Below, piece after piece: positions 1 through 12,069 of a stretch of DNA of 64,000 bases. Numbering within the stretch: the stretch's first letter is position 1; every line of letters begins with the position of its first letter. The notes under the pieces were generated by a model. That model did not search any database, was not told the origin of the DNA, and worked only from the letters and a program-made list of their open reading frames with translations. Source of the DNA: Spironucleus salmonicida. Lineage: Eukaryota; Fornicata; Diplomonadida; Hexamitidae. Both the position numbers and the translations under genes were made by a program. The stretch lies in contig CM035316.1 in NCBI GenBank assembly GCA_000497125.2, positions 1,192,001 through 1,256,000 of the forward strand. Direction: 5' to 3'.

Positions 1-227
1 AATAACTCTTACTTCTCTTCATCTGACCATTTGTGTCTGTTGTTCAAAACACAGTTTTCTTTTACTCTAGTAGTGTAAAAATCAAAGCATTATCGTTGGG
101 TTTTAGTTTTTATTTGATCGGAAATTAGAGACCAGCATACTTTTTTTGAGTGCTAAGTATGTTATTCTAGCAGTAACAGCAGCTTCTGTTATTCTTCATA
201 GCTCCACTTTTGGTACTATCTCTTCAT
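1..227 (-). CDS. Myb/SANT-like protein, partial (cut by left edge)
   Basis: Reading TAA/TAG as Gln gives an open frame from ATG at 225-227 running off the window after 75 codons. It starts MKRQYQKWSYEEQQKL, then CWSLISDQIKTKTQRQCF, then HKWSDEEKQEL. The spacing of W...EE...W..I....KT..QC and a second W.DEE matches tandem Myb/SANT repeats, in the same style as the Myb-like genes at 15.3-16.1 kb and 57.4-58.0 kb (KTAKQC, KSARQC). The likely role is DNA binding in the nucleus; the targets are unknown. Five Gln codons here are TAA or TAG, so the gene would look like debris under the standard code. The C-terminal part lies outside the window. Confidence 0.7.
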
Positions 228-3200
228 TAAGGAGAGAGGTGAAAATAATTAAAAATTTATAATTATAATTATAAATAGAATTGTATACATATTTATTAAA
301 TATGTTAGGGAAAATAATGTGAATACTTTGTATATAGTATAAGGAATATAATTATTTCAAATAATTTGAGTATTTTATTAATCTAGATTTTATGGTATAC
401 ATTAATATATACAAGGTATCGTAATTTATAATTTTTAGTGATTATTTTGTATGTGCTGAATTTTACATAAATATGGTAATACCAATAATAATTATTAATA
501 TTATTAATAATTATTAGAGAAAGAAACTACTAATTGATAGATACTGATAAAATTCATATCCCTAGCTTCTATATAATTAAATCTGATAGTAGTAAATATA
601 AGAACTAAAATAATATACTTTCAGTAAATAATATAACCTAGTTTACGAAAAAGAATCATATTATTGATATTTAAATATAAATATATTATATTTATTTTAT
701 AATACAGCTTATAATATAATGTTAACGATACATACCTCATTATTTTAGCTTTATTCCTACACAAAATATTTCCTTAAATATTCATTTAGGTAATGGTCTA
801 TATACATCTAATATTCTAACATCTAGTTTATAGAGCTAATAAACATAGCATTGATCCTAATTTTATTTCAATATATTAATCAGATTACTGGTTCTTGATA
901 TCGTTAATCAATTATTTTAGATCATCTAAATAAAATTTTGTTAAATCAGATAATAGGATATGAGCATATTTTTATTTGTTCAAATAATATACCTAGTGAA
1001 ATTTTTATTATAGATTACCTTTAAATCCTTACTAAACTTGTTATTAAAGTCAAATTAAATTTCACTAATAACTGTATAAGCATTTACAGATTTTCTTGCA
1101 AAAAATTTACATCGGTTTTCATTCTAGTTAAATATTAAACATTGCTTTCTTTAATGCAATATAATCAAATTTAAATTCTCATAATTTAATAGAACCCTTG
1201 AACAAAATACATTTCTTTAATTGAATTTTTTATTATTTTACAATTAATTATAATTTGATATGAACAGTAATATACCCAGTAGCATGATATTTATATCCTA
1301 CGTATTACAAATAATTATTTGCTGTCACTTCTATTGTGTTCTCTCATACAATAAATTTCTAAATTATACCATATACGTAATAAAATTCTAAAACATATCA
1401 TCCTATGTTTAATATTAGTGTTTTATAGAGAAAATACAATACACCCATGATGTCCTTGACAATTAATTAAACTCAACAGATAATATACCCGATAATTAAT
1501 GTTAAAACACCTATTTTCACGCCACATTGACTATTCCAAGCCATTATACGTTATTTTTGTAATACCCACAAAGTCTCTTAACGCAAACCTTAAATTTTAT
1601 CCATTCCTAACGATATACCCTCGCTTAAACACCTCCTATGCCATACAATTTCCTATCAACTAACACATTTACCCTACCTACTCTTTAAGTCGTAACCAAC
1701 ATCCCCGTTTACCGCTAAAATGCTATTCCCAGCGTTTATATATTTGACCCTCTGCCTCCCCAAGAATCGTCAAATAGCGACCGCCTGAAGTGCCAAAATT
1801 GAGCCCCGCAGACCATAAAATTTCACGCAACGCGGTAGAGGGCGGAGAGCTCTGCTAAAGAGTCTGGCTGTCTAAATTTGGGGAAAATTTGGCACAAATT
1901 TGTGCCAAAACGCGAATTTCTCCAAATTAAAACAGGAAATCTGACCGCCATGGGGCCCTGCATTTCATTCTGCCGAAGTGCAAAATGCGCGAAAAGTAGA
2001 CGGGTTCGGTCACGATTCGTGCCGTAAAAGCACTGGAAATCGACTTTGCGGCGCGCTAGTCGAAAGCTGGAGAGGGTAGTTTTTGCGCTAAGCAGAGACC
2101 TGGAAAATTCCGATTTATTTATTGTGGTTATTATATAATAATATATAAATATAAAATTATATAATATATAATATATAATATATACATAATTTATGAATAA
2201 TGATATATAATAATGTACAATTAGGAATTGTAAAAATATATATAGTCAATTCTGGGCGGAATAAACCAATTGGGATTTATAGAAAAATAACAATAACAAA
2301 TAGATAAAATAATACCGTAAAACGCGTGCAGAATATAGCAGAATTAAGATATTAAAATAACAGTTAACGGTGCTGCCCTTTCTTAAAATAACAGCAAATC
2401 AAAGTTTAAGTTTTCTAAGGAACAAAGGATTGTTGAAATAAAGTAAAATGAAGGCATTAATGACCAATCTAAAATTCTCTATACCTAGAAAGTTTCTAAC
2501 CAGAATTAGAAAATTGATATCTACAAAATAAAATGCTTAAATATGCAATATTAACTAATCAATATATGTTACTATAAAAAAACGTATTTGCTTCATGACT
2601 AATAAATTTATCCTACAATTGAGATCTACAAAAATTAAGATTCTGTTTCTCTATCGGAGTAGGCTATTATATCAGAACTAGACAACATATAATAAATCGA
2701 TATTTCTTAGGCTAATTAACTTAAAACTTTACTTATAAACGTTGTTACTATTTTATTTAATTAAAATTATAGTATAGATGATGGGAAAATATTTGAATAG
2801 TATCCAATATAAGATATTAAAATTACGTTATCATACTAACAACTAAATATTCTACCAAAATTATTTTTTATCGTATTGTTAAACTATCAATTGCTTTGAT
2901 ATTGATATATTAAATTGCAAAGGGCTATTAGAAACAGGGGAATATACATAATCGTTTTTGCTTAATAAAATAGATATGGGAATATTTTGTAAAAAACTAT
3001 AACCACGCTATTTTAACTTTATAAGATAATAGAACTGCGATTATAATAAATACTTTTGTCGTAATAATAATTTTTTCTATGAAGAACAAGATTAAAATTC
3101 ATTTATTTTTATAACTATTGAATAACTAAAACTATGTAGTTATAAGACTCTAGTTTCAATCAAATGTATAAATTTCTTATAGAAAAACTTACCATTTTAA

Positions 3201-3436
3201 TTACAGAATATTCTTAACAGTAATAACTTTATAATATTAAGATAAATAGTAATAATATAGGTAAAGAAGCTATTGATACATTGTATTTCCCTAAAATTAT
3301 TTGTCATGATGTCTATTCATAAATAAACAAAATAAAAAATTTAAGAAAACTTAATTTATTTTAACAATAATAAAAAGAAAACATTGATAATTAACATTAT
3401 ACTGTTTATTTTTAATACGGCAATACTGATAATAAT
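228..3436. other. AT-rich stretch with no supportable gene
   Basis: About 3.2 kb, mostly far below 25% GC, with a sharply GC-richer islet at about 1741-2110. I found no family motif on either strand. Two long TGA-free frames exist (1950-3439 plus, 1165-1968 minus), but the first encodes almost no acidic residues and neither shows recognisable motifs, so both are listed as rejected. The islet resembles in composition the patches at 6.75-7.43 and 23.09-23.34 kb and may be a gene remnant. An AT-dinucleotide-rich tract lies at about 2130-2215. Confidence 0.5.
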
Positions 3437-4399
3437 ATGAAAAGAATACAACAATTAATATTAGGTGATAATACAGAATATCTTGAAGAATTATCAATCA
3501 TAAATTATAGTATAGAAGATTTATAGATTTTCTGTGTGATAAAGAAATATATAGTGATATCGTCAGTAATAGTAAAATTTCATTTTAAATATCCTGATAG
3601 TTTTTAGTTATTGTATTTGAATTAATTAAATATTACTGATTCTGTGACAACATTACCGCATTATTAATTTATAATTAGTTGCATACCAAAATGCATGAAT
3701 TTACATTCTCTTGTTTTTAAAAAATACCATAATAACCAGCAAAGTAGAATAGGCTATGTTTAATTTATTTGTAGGTTAAAAATTCTATTAAATAGAAATT
3801 TATAAAGTAAACATGTTGAAAATACCATTATTTATTTATGAAGACTAGCAATATTCCTTCATAGATATAAATAATTTGAAAATAGTAGATTCCAACCTAA
3901 GTTTTATTAAATAATTTTGTGAAAATACTACTATTAGTACTAATTTCAATGCTTGTTTAGTTTATTTAAAAAATGTTATAGGTAAAATAAATTATACAGT
4001 TAAACTATTAACATAAGTATATATAATTCAGAATTAGCCGATTTAAGTTATTTAAAATCTGAACCTTTAAATGTACGAGTATTAATCATTATCAATACAA
4101 CTATCAGTATTAAATTGGCTTCAAATGTATTTTAATTATTATACAAATCAAATTACTTAAAGGAATTAAATATTTCTTAAAAAGGATGTTAGTCTACACG
4201 TATTAAGCTTTTTATATCTTCTTCTATTTAAATTCTGCATTTAGAAAATATAATTATTGGAAAATTATAAAAATAAGACAGATTACAAATTAAAAAATTA
4301 AGTGCATATAACTTGAGTATTGATAATTAATATGTTCATATTTTTTAACAATTAGTGCAGACTAAAACAATTTTATCAATTTATTTAAATCGAATTTGA
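3437..4399 (+). pseudogene. Decayed leucine-rich-repeat-like gene
   Basis: With TAR=Gln, ATG at 3437 opens 134 codons to TGA at 3839-3841, rich in Leu/Ile/Asn (for example LNITDSVTTLPHYQFII). A second open stretch in another frame ends at TGA 4397-4399 and contains YLKSEPLNVRVLIII, SNYLKELNISQKG and QILHLENIII, the regular Leu/Ile/Asn spacing of hexamitid LRR proteins. The stretches are not in one frame, so the gene appears broken by at least one shift; further LRR-like text (LPDKLQTL) follows to about 4.65 kb. LRR proteins are abundant in hexamitids. The assignment rests on repeat spacing only. Confidence 0.4.
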
Positions 4400-6039
4400 A
4401 TTGACAAAGAATTTCATTATTTAAAATAATCATGTATTGTAACATTACAGTATGATATTTTACGATAAAAATAAAAATTTAATATGAAAATAAATATTGA
4501 TAGACTTTATATATAGAAAAATGGTAGTGTATATTTTTTGGGAGCATAAGATGTAAATTAAGAAATTAATTAAAATTAACATCTAATAAATATGAATTAT
4601 GTTTAGTTACCAGATAAATTATAAACACTTATTTACCACTAAAAACCTTTATATTAATTAATAAATACAGATAAGCTTTGTTAGTAACTATATAAGTGAT
4701 TATTATTATCATTATATAATTATGTGTGAATTATTATATATTATCAGAGAGTTTATACTTTTCCATGTGAAGTAATAAATTGTAACTGCTATTAAATTAA
4801 AATTTAACAAATAGATATTATCATCAGAACATATAATTGTAACATATTAAAGTTGATATAAATAATTCATCGATTAAAAAAATGTATTCTTTTTTAGAAA
4901 AAACTACTAATGAAATAAATATATTGCTTAATTGATATTATCATTTATTTGTAATAATGTCTATAAGTATCAAATCTAACTTAAGTCTCGATATGTTATT
5001 AATATCAATAGATTTATTATTAATTTATCAGTTATTGTTGATTATTATAGTAATTAGTTGTTTTTAATTTTTAACCTATCAATAATAATGAATAGATAAT
5101 GGTTACTAATAATACATTACTAAACGTTTAATTTATGATAAAAATAAATAAATTATTATAATAGTATATTTAATTATCTAATACTATGACTATTAAACAT
5201 ATTTTTGCAATTTGTAATCTTAACATTAAATAAATATTTTGACTTAAAACTAATTTCCCTATTCATGAATTAATTTTACATTTACTATTCACAGAATTTT
5301 GACACATACACTAAATGTTAATACTGTAACATAAAAATAATACTAATTACAATAATAATTATTATTTTAAATATCATAATAATATATAGTAACTATTATA
5401 ATTTATCTGGGTTCAACAAATTATCAAAATTTACCCTATCATTAGTCATAGTTGCAAATTAGTTGATATATTAAATTTGTCGAATATCTATATTGTTCAA
5501 TATTAAGTTTAATCTTATTTTTATTGTTAATACAAATTCATTATGATAGCTTTTATACAATTAGACTCTATTAATAAAATAGAATAATATTAATATTATT
5601 GTAACAAATTATTCTCATTGTCGAATAATCATTCACTTCATATTGGTAGTCAAATAAATGTACTCTTACAATAGCTTGAAAACAATTACTACTATATGCA
5701 AACAGTCAATTACTATAATTTATTCATAAAAAGTTAAAATTACTGCTTGTAGAAAAAATAGCTATATGGACTTTATTTATATAATATAAATACGATATAA
5801 TGTTAATGGTAGAAACAAAAGTAAAGTTCATTTTATTTATAAATAATAACTTGTTTAATAAAAATTAAACAATTTTATGTATATAGTATAATAACTTAAA
5901 TATAAATGGATAGATTTTTCGGAGAATCAATTGAATGTTAAGTACAATTATTATTTTTTTTAGTATCTGTAAAATAGATATTAATTTATTTCAGGTTTAT
6001 ATTGATGATTGGCATTGTATTAAGTTAATTTATTTATAA
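4400..6039. other. AT-rich intergenic DNA, nothing recognised
   Basis: About 1.6 kb of very AT-rich sequence with frequent stops in the frames I followed. Short Leu/Ile/Asn-rich pieces may continue the LRR remnant to about 4.65 kb. I see no RNA gene, repeat array or coding frame with family motifs. Confidence 0.45.
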
Positions 6040-6590
6040 TGAAAGGTTACTCGAATATTGTTATAAATGTAAAGTAGGATCGTATTGTCTATTAAACCCA
6101 CTAAAAAATTTAGTAGAATGCATGCGATGTCATCCAGATATTCCTATAGGGGCTTCTTGATAGTATCTACGCTCATCTACATTGACTGTCAATTGTGATG
6201 TCTGCGAGCCTCGCCTGAGTACCATATGTAAAAATGTATACATTCTTATTTTATGAGAGATAAAAATACCATAAATATCGAGAGAACTGCAAGACCTGCA
6301 CAGGTAAATACGATTGTTCAGCACGCTTGCAGTTATTTATTTTAAAGTAAGTACTTATAAATAATGTATAAAAATTGTCTTGGATATTTTATTGATTGAA
6401 AATGTATATCATGCAAAGTTCAACATATATAACGAATTCTAATAAATATGAATCTTGTTCTAAAAATTTTGCTACATGTAAAGGCAGCATTACATCTTGA
6501 GAATACCAGCCAGGATATTTAAGGACTTCAAAAACCTATGAACTGCATGCTCTGATAATTGTCTGCTATTCCACATTCACTAAAAATCAA
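6040..6590 (+). pseudogene. Decayed cysteine-rich (CRMP/VSP-like) surface protein fragment
   Basis: Short pieces in different plus-strand frames show the CxxC style of the intact cysteine-rich protein at 48.4 kb: CKVGSYC and CMRCHPD near 6069-6140, VNCDVCEP near 6190, NCKTCTGKYDCS near 6286, then PGYLRTSKTYEL and CSDNCL near 6505-6565. CSDNCL occurs exactly in the intact protein, in the same position relative to a preceding Y..GYYL-type segment. No long frame joins the pieces, so this is a multiply broken relic. It shows that such genes once occupied this AT-rich flank too. Confidence 0.5.
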
Positions 6591-6736
6591 AAAATTATAA
6601 GATAATATATTCCTTAAACAGCAAAACTGAATACTAATAATGCTTTTTAGGCTATAATTAACATGTAGATGAACATCATTTTACAAATACAAGAAATTTT
6701 TTCTCTTGCCACAAATGGTGAGTATAAACCGTGTAC

Positions 6737-7426
6737 TCAATGCAAAGCTTATGAGAACTAACCTTGATACCTAAAAGTGTAAATCAAGACATATTTGAAG
6801 TGCTATTAAGATCCAGCGTTATATTCATCCTTCATCAGCCGCGCAACGCTGTGCAACGGCAAATGCGACCGCACCGAACTCCAAAAAGCTAGCGCCGGGA
6901 AATTAAGCGAAATCCTACCACGCAACCTCCCACAATACATTCTTGAATATCAGGTAAATTAAATCACGCTCAGGGCACCCGAGTCGACCGCATACCCCGC
7001 GCTCGCTATTTTCCAAATTTTAACTGCAGGCTTTGCGCCAAAAATTAGTCCTTTTGCATCATCTCCCCTGGAAAGCACAATATGGTGTTGGAACGCTTGC
7101 GGAACTGTCACCGAAACGCTCAGCGCCGTGGACGGCATTTGCGAAAACTGCATTTTAACGACAACGCGTAAAGTGCGCGCAAGGCGCAATTGTGAAGTTT
7201 TTAGCTCGAAAATGGGCACATCGCCGCGTCGGTTGGCTGTTTGAGGCTCTAAAACGTGCAGTTTCTGCGCTGGAAACGTGTGATTTTGCGGGATATAGAC
7301 CTGGAAAATGCGCATATGTGGGACCAGGCGACGCCTGCGCCAATGGCACATTTTGAGTTATATGAGGTCGTCTGAATGGCAGCATTTTTGGCGTTATGAA
7401 TTTGGCGTTTGATGCTGAATTTACAT
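6737..7426 (-). pseudogene. AP-complex mu subunit C-terminal domain, interrupted by TGA
   Basis: The minus-strand frame from ATG 7424-7426 reads 158 codons to TGA at 6950-6952, then continues open in the same frame to TGA at 6737-6739. Before the TGA, RTLRVVVKMQF, VSVTVPQAF, GDDAKGLIFG and AVKIWKI follow the order of mu-adaptin (VKxxF, VxVPxP, GxAKY, AIVWKIK). After it, RISLNF matches PPISMNF and KYVLIYTFRYQGQFS matches the final strand WVRYI..SG.Y. Known family role: cargo-binding mu homology domain in clathrin/COPI-type adaptors. The N-terminal longin-like part is absent, and the piece is a GC-richer islet in AT-rich DNA. Most likely a fragment with one nonsense change; recoding is less likely. 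Confidence 0.55.
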
Positions 7427-7602
7427 TTTAAGGTAATCCTTTGACGCTAGGGAATAGCAGGTAAAAGGTTCATTATGGAGCTATAAATTTCACTACTGAT
7501 TTTTCTGGTGAATTACACTAGTTTAGTTTGCAAAAAACTAAATACAGATGTGCTTATGTCCATTAAATTACTGCATGACAAATAATGATAAACCCAGAAA
7601 TA

Positions 7603-9594
7603 TCACTTTCCGAATAATTTTTACTTCAATTTGTTGTAAATAAGTGCAATTCTTTTTCTTAGCGTTTAGAACATTGTAGTTCTTTCTTCGATAATGTTAC
7701 TTTTTGGCTTCTAAATGAGTGCACTAATATGATAAGATACAGTAGACTCTGATTAGCAATGACTAAGAGATTATTCATTTGCCTCTCTAATTATACTTTA
7801 TTGATCTTTTTCACTAGTCAATTCTTCTTTGTTACTATATTATATAAGCTCAGTATTATTATCAAGTGGTTACTGCACAATATCATGATTAATGTTACAT
7901 AACTTTCTTAGAAATCTTTCTTAGCTATAAACAGTATTTTTAGTCAATTCTTCTGTAAAGGTAGATCTCAAACTTTATATGTCTGATGTGCTGCTAATTT
8001 CTTCATCATATGTTTACAAGCTAATATATTACTATTCATAACTGATAGTATGGTTAGGATATTGTAGGTAATATGGTATTCTAGGTGTATAAATGTGAAT
8101 AATTGAAGGTATTTCCATTAATGCAAATTATTTATAAATCTTATTTTATTTATAAGGTATCGTAAACTTAAAACATCTAAATTTGAGCGTGAAGTCGTCA
8201 GGTGACTTATTTCTTTTTACTTTTCTTGCTTTAAACTTTTTAATTGATAATATTAGGTATTTAAATTTTGTTTTTGACTATGTAACATATATAATATATG
8301 ATAAAAGAACATATTTAGTAGCAAACTTATAGTATGATAATGTAATTTTTTATAATTACTCTCTATTTAGCTCAAGTTCCAATATTTTAGCTTATGGAAA
8401 TTTATGTCTTATTAACAGTTGGGTATATGTTGAATTATCATAGACCAGATACTTATCAGCACTTTAAGCCAAAATTCTTGGAAATGGAAAAGTTTCAGCG
8501 AAAGTCTTAATGTCACAGTCCGTATTCTCAACTTATAATGCATTGAAATTTCTTGGGTTGTATGCCTCAAACTCTGGGATTATCTGGAATATAGCACTAA
8601 TATTATCATATCCCGAAGAACGGTATGAAATAGCTATAAGTGTGTTTACTATTTTTTTACTGATTGAACCATCTTATGATACAATTTATTGCCCAGGATA
8701 TTCATCCTCAAAAACAGTCTTAAAATAGGGGACATACATTTCCCCATTGAATACTTCAATTGTCAAATTTTCTAGATCTGAGTTAGTTTTCATAACTTTA
8801 TGTGGCTTATGACTGAGACAGTTTATTATGGTAACTATCTACACCGTCGTAACTTAGTCTATTACTCCGTCAGTTGCAACAAGTATCCATTTAACTTCTT
8901 CTTATAGTATTTACTGGAAATCTGGTGTTGCAATATTATCTCTTGACTAACATTTAGTACGATGATGTCCAATAGATCTAGACATAGCAAGTTAAGACAA
9001 CAGTCGATATGGTGTTTAATAAGGCATTAAACTGCTCTTATTCTAAACGCATATACGATACCTCTCACAATATAAATTAGGTTTATGGTCAATTGATTCT
9101 ACTATGTGACCATCCTTAAGCCCTATAATAACTCTAGAATCACCAATATGATGCATTATAACTTTACCATTACGAATAACAACACCTGCTAATGTTGTTC
9201 CGGAAAATTTCTCGTGTTCATTTAAATCAGCTTCAATTTTAGATAGTGCATTAATGATTGCATTCTTGGTCTTGATCTTTGATGTTACTTTAAATTCATT
9301 AGACAAAGTTACTATATAGTGATCCTTTACATACTAGCTAGCTTATTCGCCAATATGACCATCCATGACACAAAGAAGCTAGAAATCTTATTAGCTGTAA
9401 ATAATCGTCCTATCTTCATCATATTCTCTTCAACCACAAATTTTATTAGCCTCTGCAGGATTGAATGTTGGCATAGGCTATTCTTCCGAATAATCAGATA
9501 GTTAACTATTATAAATATTGTATTATTTATTATAGTCTGGATTAAAATCATCTTATCCAATATAATCTCCACTAGATGAAAATGAAGAAAACAT
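7603..9594 (-). CDS. PP2C-type protein phosphatase with long C-terminal tail; one internal TGA
   Basis: From ATG 9592-9594 to TGA 7603-7605 the frame holds 664 codons with a single internal TGA at codon 55 (9430-9432). PP2C signatures appear in order: EDR (60-62), DGHIG (78-82), SGTT (about 131-134), HIGDSRV (about 150-156), DHKP (about 169), RSIG (about 206-209), ATDGV (240-244) and YDNIS (329-333), so the metal-binding Asp residues are present. The domain ends near residue 340; the remaining 320 residues are basic, Gln-rich and unrecognised. Family role: Mg/Mn-dependent Ser/Thr phosphatase. The TGA sits exactly where related proteins have Trp (GWR before the ED), suggesting a recent TGG-to-TGA nonsense change, a sequencing error or readthrough. 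Stop context is AGTGA. Confidence 0.85.
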
Positions 9595-9679
9595 ACTATA
9601 CATTGAATGAGAGGTAAATAAAATAACATACATTATAATATATAATTATACCCGTAAATTATATGTATACGGAGTTAAA

Positions 9680-9904
9680 TCAGTTAAATAAGGTCTGGAT
9701 GATTTAATATATAATAATATAATTTATCAAAATTTATTTTTTAGTTACTTGCTAATGATAAAATATAAATAAATTATTAATCTTATTTTTTAACCTTGTT
9801 TATAAATTTTTATATATTTATTACTCTATGATAACTTATTAGTATATTTTTAAGTTTCTTTTTAATTACAATTTAAAAGAATTTATATCATTCGATTCTG
9901 ACAT
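9680..9904 (-). CDS. Hypothetical 74-residue protein
   Basis: ATG 9902-9904 to TGA 9680-9682 gives 74 codons (TAR=Gln) starting MSESNDINSFKLQLKRN, Lys/Gln-rich in the first half and hydrophobic near the C-terminus (NYIIIYQII). It lies 85 bp upstream of the phosphatase gene on the same strand. No family was recognised. It could be a small coiled-coil or tail-anchored protein, or a chance frame in AT-rich DNA. Confidence 0.3.
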
Positions 9905-10436
9905 TGTTGTAGAAGTAATTTTAATACACATCCACTAACCAAAATTTTAGCTTATAAATATTAAGAATATTTAGAAGCCTGTTTAACAAATGTTGTTATT
10001 ATATATTTTATGACTTAATTTTGATATTATAAGCTTTTTTAAAATGTATGTTATTGCAGAACAATATATAGCAGATAATTTTATTTTATTAAATAATATA
10101 TTCGCTAGATATAAAAATAGCTAACCTTATTTTACCATATTAATATAGAATCAGTTAGATCAGATATATTTATTACAATAAACTAATTTTTAGGATTTAA
10201 GATATAATACAATTAATTATTACAGAAAATTTCTTTTCTATTCCCTCATTATATGATAACATTTGATTTACCTATCTAATTTTACTTCAATTGTTTATAC
10301 AACACAACAATTTTCCTATTATTATACATAATTTACTACTTAATATCTCCGCAACTTTTTAATTATGTCTTATATTCTACATATATAGATAAAACTTATA
10401 CACATTTTCATATTATTAAATTATAATATAAAATAA
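9905..10436. other. AT-rich divergent intergenic region
   Basis: About 530 bp of AT-rich DNA between minus-strand genes and the plus-strand ankyrin gene. A plus-strand TGA-free stretch without an ATG is present near 9910-10270, but its composition is not protein-like. The GC jump at 10437 is abrupt and coincides with the start codon of the next gene. Confidence 0.5.
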
Positions 10437-12041
10437 ATGGCTTATTCGTTTTCCCCAATTTTCAAAATGTCCGAATCTACGTGGTTCAACGCAGCGCGCA
10501 CCGGCGACTGCAGATTTCTGCTCCAACACAAGAGTTCTCTCGCCAAATCGACGGAAATCGCGTTCCCCAACAACACTGCGCTCATGATCGCCGCGCAGAC
10601 GAACCAGGCCGCCGCAGCTAAGCTGCTGATTCAGCTGGAACGTGGCATGACGAATAAGCAAGGCTTCAGCGCGCTTCACTTTGCAGCGATGGCGGACAAC
10701 GCCCAGCTAGCGAAGTTCCTAGCGCCGTTCGAGGGTGCCCTGCGCACCAAAGCGCACTACAAGAACATTCCCCCCAACGCATCCGTCTCGTAGGTTGCAG
10801 CGCTGTGCGGCAGCTCTGATGTGCTCAAAGTCATGGCCTCGGCGGACTTCGTATTCCTGCAGCACCCCTGGGACCACAACGTGCCGTGCAGCCAGGATGA
10901 GCTAGGCTGCACGAGGCTGCACTACTTCGCTGTAAAGGGCGATTTTTCGACGTTTTCGGACCCCGAATGCGCCTTTCTGACCAAACTGGACAACCAGAAC
11001 TAGACAGCGCTCATGATAGCTGCAATGGCCGGCAATGTTGGCGCCGTGCGCGCCCTAGCAGCCTCAGAAGGCGGAATTTAAGGGGGGAAACTCCAAAACT
11101 CGGCCCTGATGCTAGCGGTCGAAGAGCAGAAAATAGAGGCCGCCGCACTACTGAAGGACAGGGAGGCGACGCTGCAGAACGCCATGGGGCTCACCGCGCT
11201 CATGCTGGCAGCAAAGGGCGGCAGCACCGAAATAGTGAATTTGTTGCGCGATTCAGAGGCCAAAATGCAGACGACGAAGCAGTTTTCGAATTTCGCGCCA
11301 GGCACGACAGCGCTCATGTTCGCGTTTTACTACAACAATTAAACATGCATAGAGGCGCTTCTGGAGGCCGAGAAGGACATCAAAAACGACAACGGGCAGA
11401 GATTCGACCAAATTGGCAGGCTCGGGAACGCCGTCGTAATGCACAGAATGACCCAGCGGCAGAGCTACCAGGAGGGCGAATTTTCGTTCAAAACGACCGC
11501 ACAGGGCGCACAAAATTCTTTTAACCCAGAAACTTTTCAGCAGGAAATCGAACACGAAATTCCTGCCAACATGCTCGTTTTGGAGCAGGATTCGGGCAAC
11601 CTCACGCAGCTCTTCCAGCTGCAGGAGACGCTCAACGACGCAAAGACGCAGATGGCCGTTTTGAAGGCGCAGTCCTCGCACAATGACGCGGAAATCGTTG
11701 AATTGCAGGAGTTCCTGAAAATGCGCCAATGCGCATTTTGCGAGGACAAGAACGAGGTTCTTAAGGGCCAGATGGACCAAATTCGCGAGATGAAGAAGGA
11801 GCATACGGCGCTTTAGCGCGAGGTGGAGTTCGTCAGGAATGGCAATCTGAACCTGTCGAATTTGAACAGGAATTAGGGCATTTTGGACATCAAAATCAGC
11901 CAGATCCAGGACATACTTTTGGCGCGCAATTCCGCCAGCGGCCAGGGCGCCGCGCAGCGCTAGCCGACGGGCCAGTTCGGAGCGATTTCGGAGCCCTTCA
12001 CGGAGGTGGCGGAGGAGCGCCTGGAGGCCGAGGGGGCCTGA
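10437..12041 (+). CDS. Ankyrin-repeat protein with C-terminal coiled coil
   Basis: With TAR=Gln, 535 codons run from ATG 10437 to TGA 12039-12041; six or more TAR codons interrupt it under the standard code. Residues about 15-310 contain ankyrin repeats with recurring TALMIAA, FSALHFAA, TRLHYFAV and TALMLAA helices. Residues about 370-480 form a Gln/Leu/Glu-rich coiled coil (FQLQETLNDAKTQMAVLK). No kinase domain is attached, unlike many diplomonad ankyrin-NEK proteins. A second in-frame ATG at 10467 (MSESTWFNAARTGDC) begins closer to the first repeat and could be the true start; I prefer the first because it directly follows the AT-rich flank. Likely a protein-interaction scaffold, partner unknown. 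Confidence 0.85.
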
Positions 12042-12069
12042 TGTGAGGACCGGCGTTTTCCACTCCAAA

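Noticed and set aside
1165-1968. TGA-free minus-strand frame of 267 codons starting in the GC-richer islet
   Set aside because: Some protein-like text (ILWSAGLNFGTSGGRYLTIL) but no family, and the last half drifts into low-complexity AT-rich coding; kept only as a possibility.
1950-3439. TGA-free plus-strand frame of about 496 codons
   Set aside because: The translation is almost all Ile, Asn, Lys, Leu, Tyr and Gln with very few acidic residues and no motif; in G-poor DNA TGA is rare, so length alone is weak evidence.
9910-10270. Plus-strand TGA-free stretch upstream of the ankyrin gene
   Set aside because: No ATG, no motif, low-complexity composition; likely noncoding promoter-side DNA.
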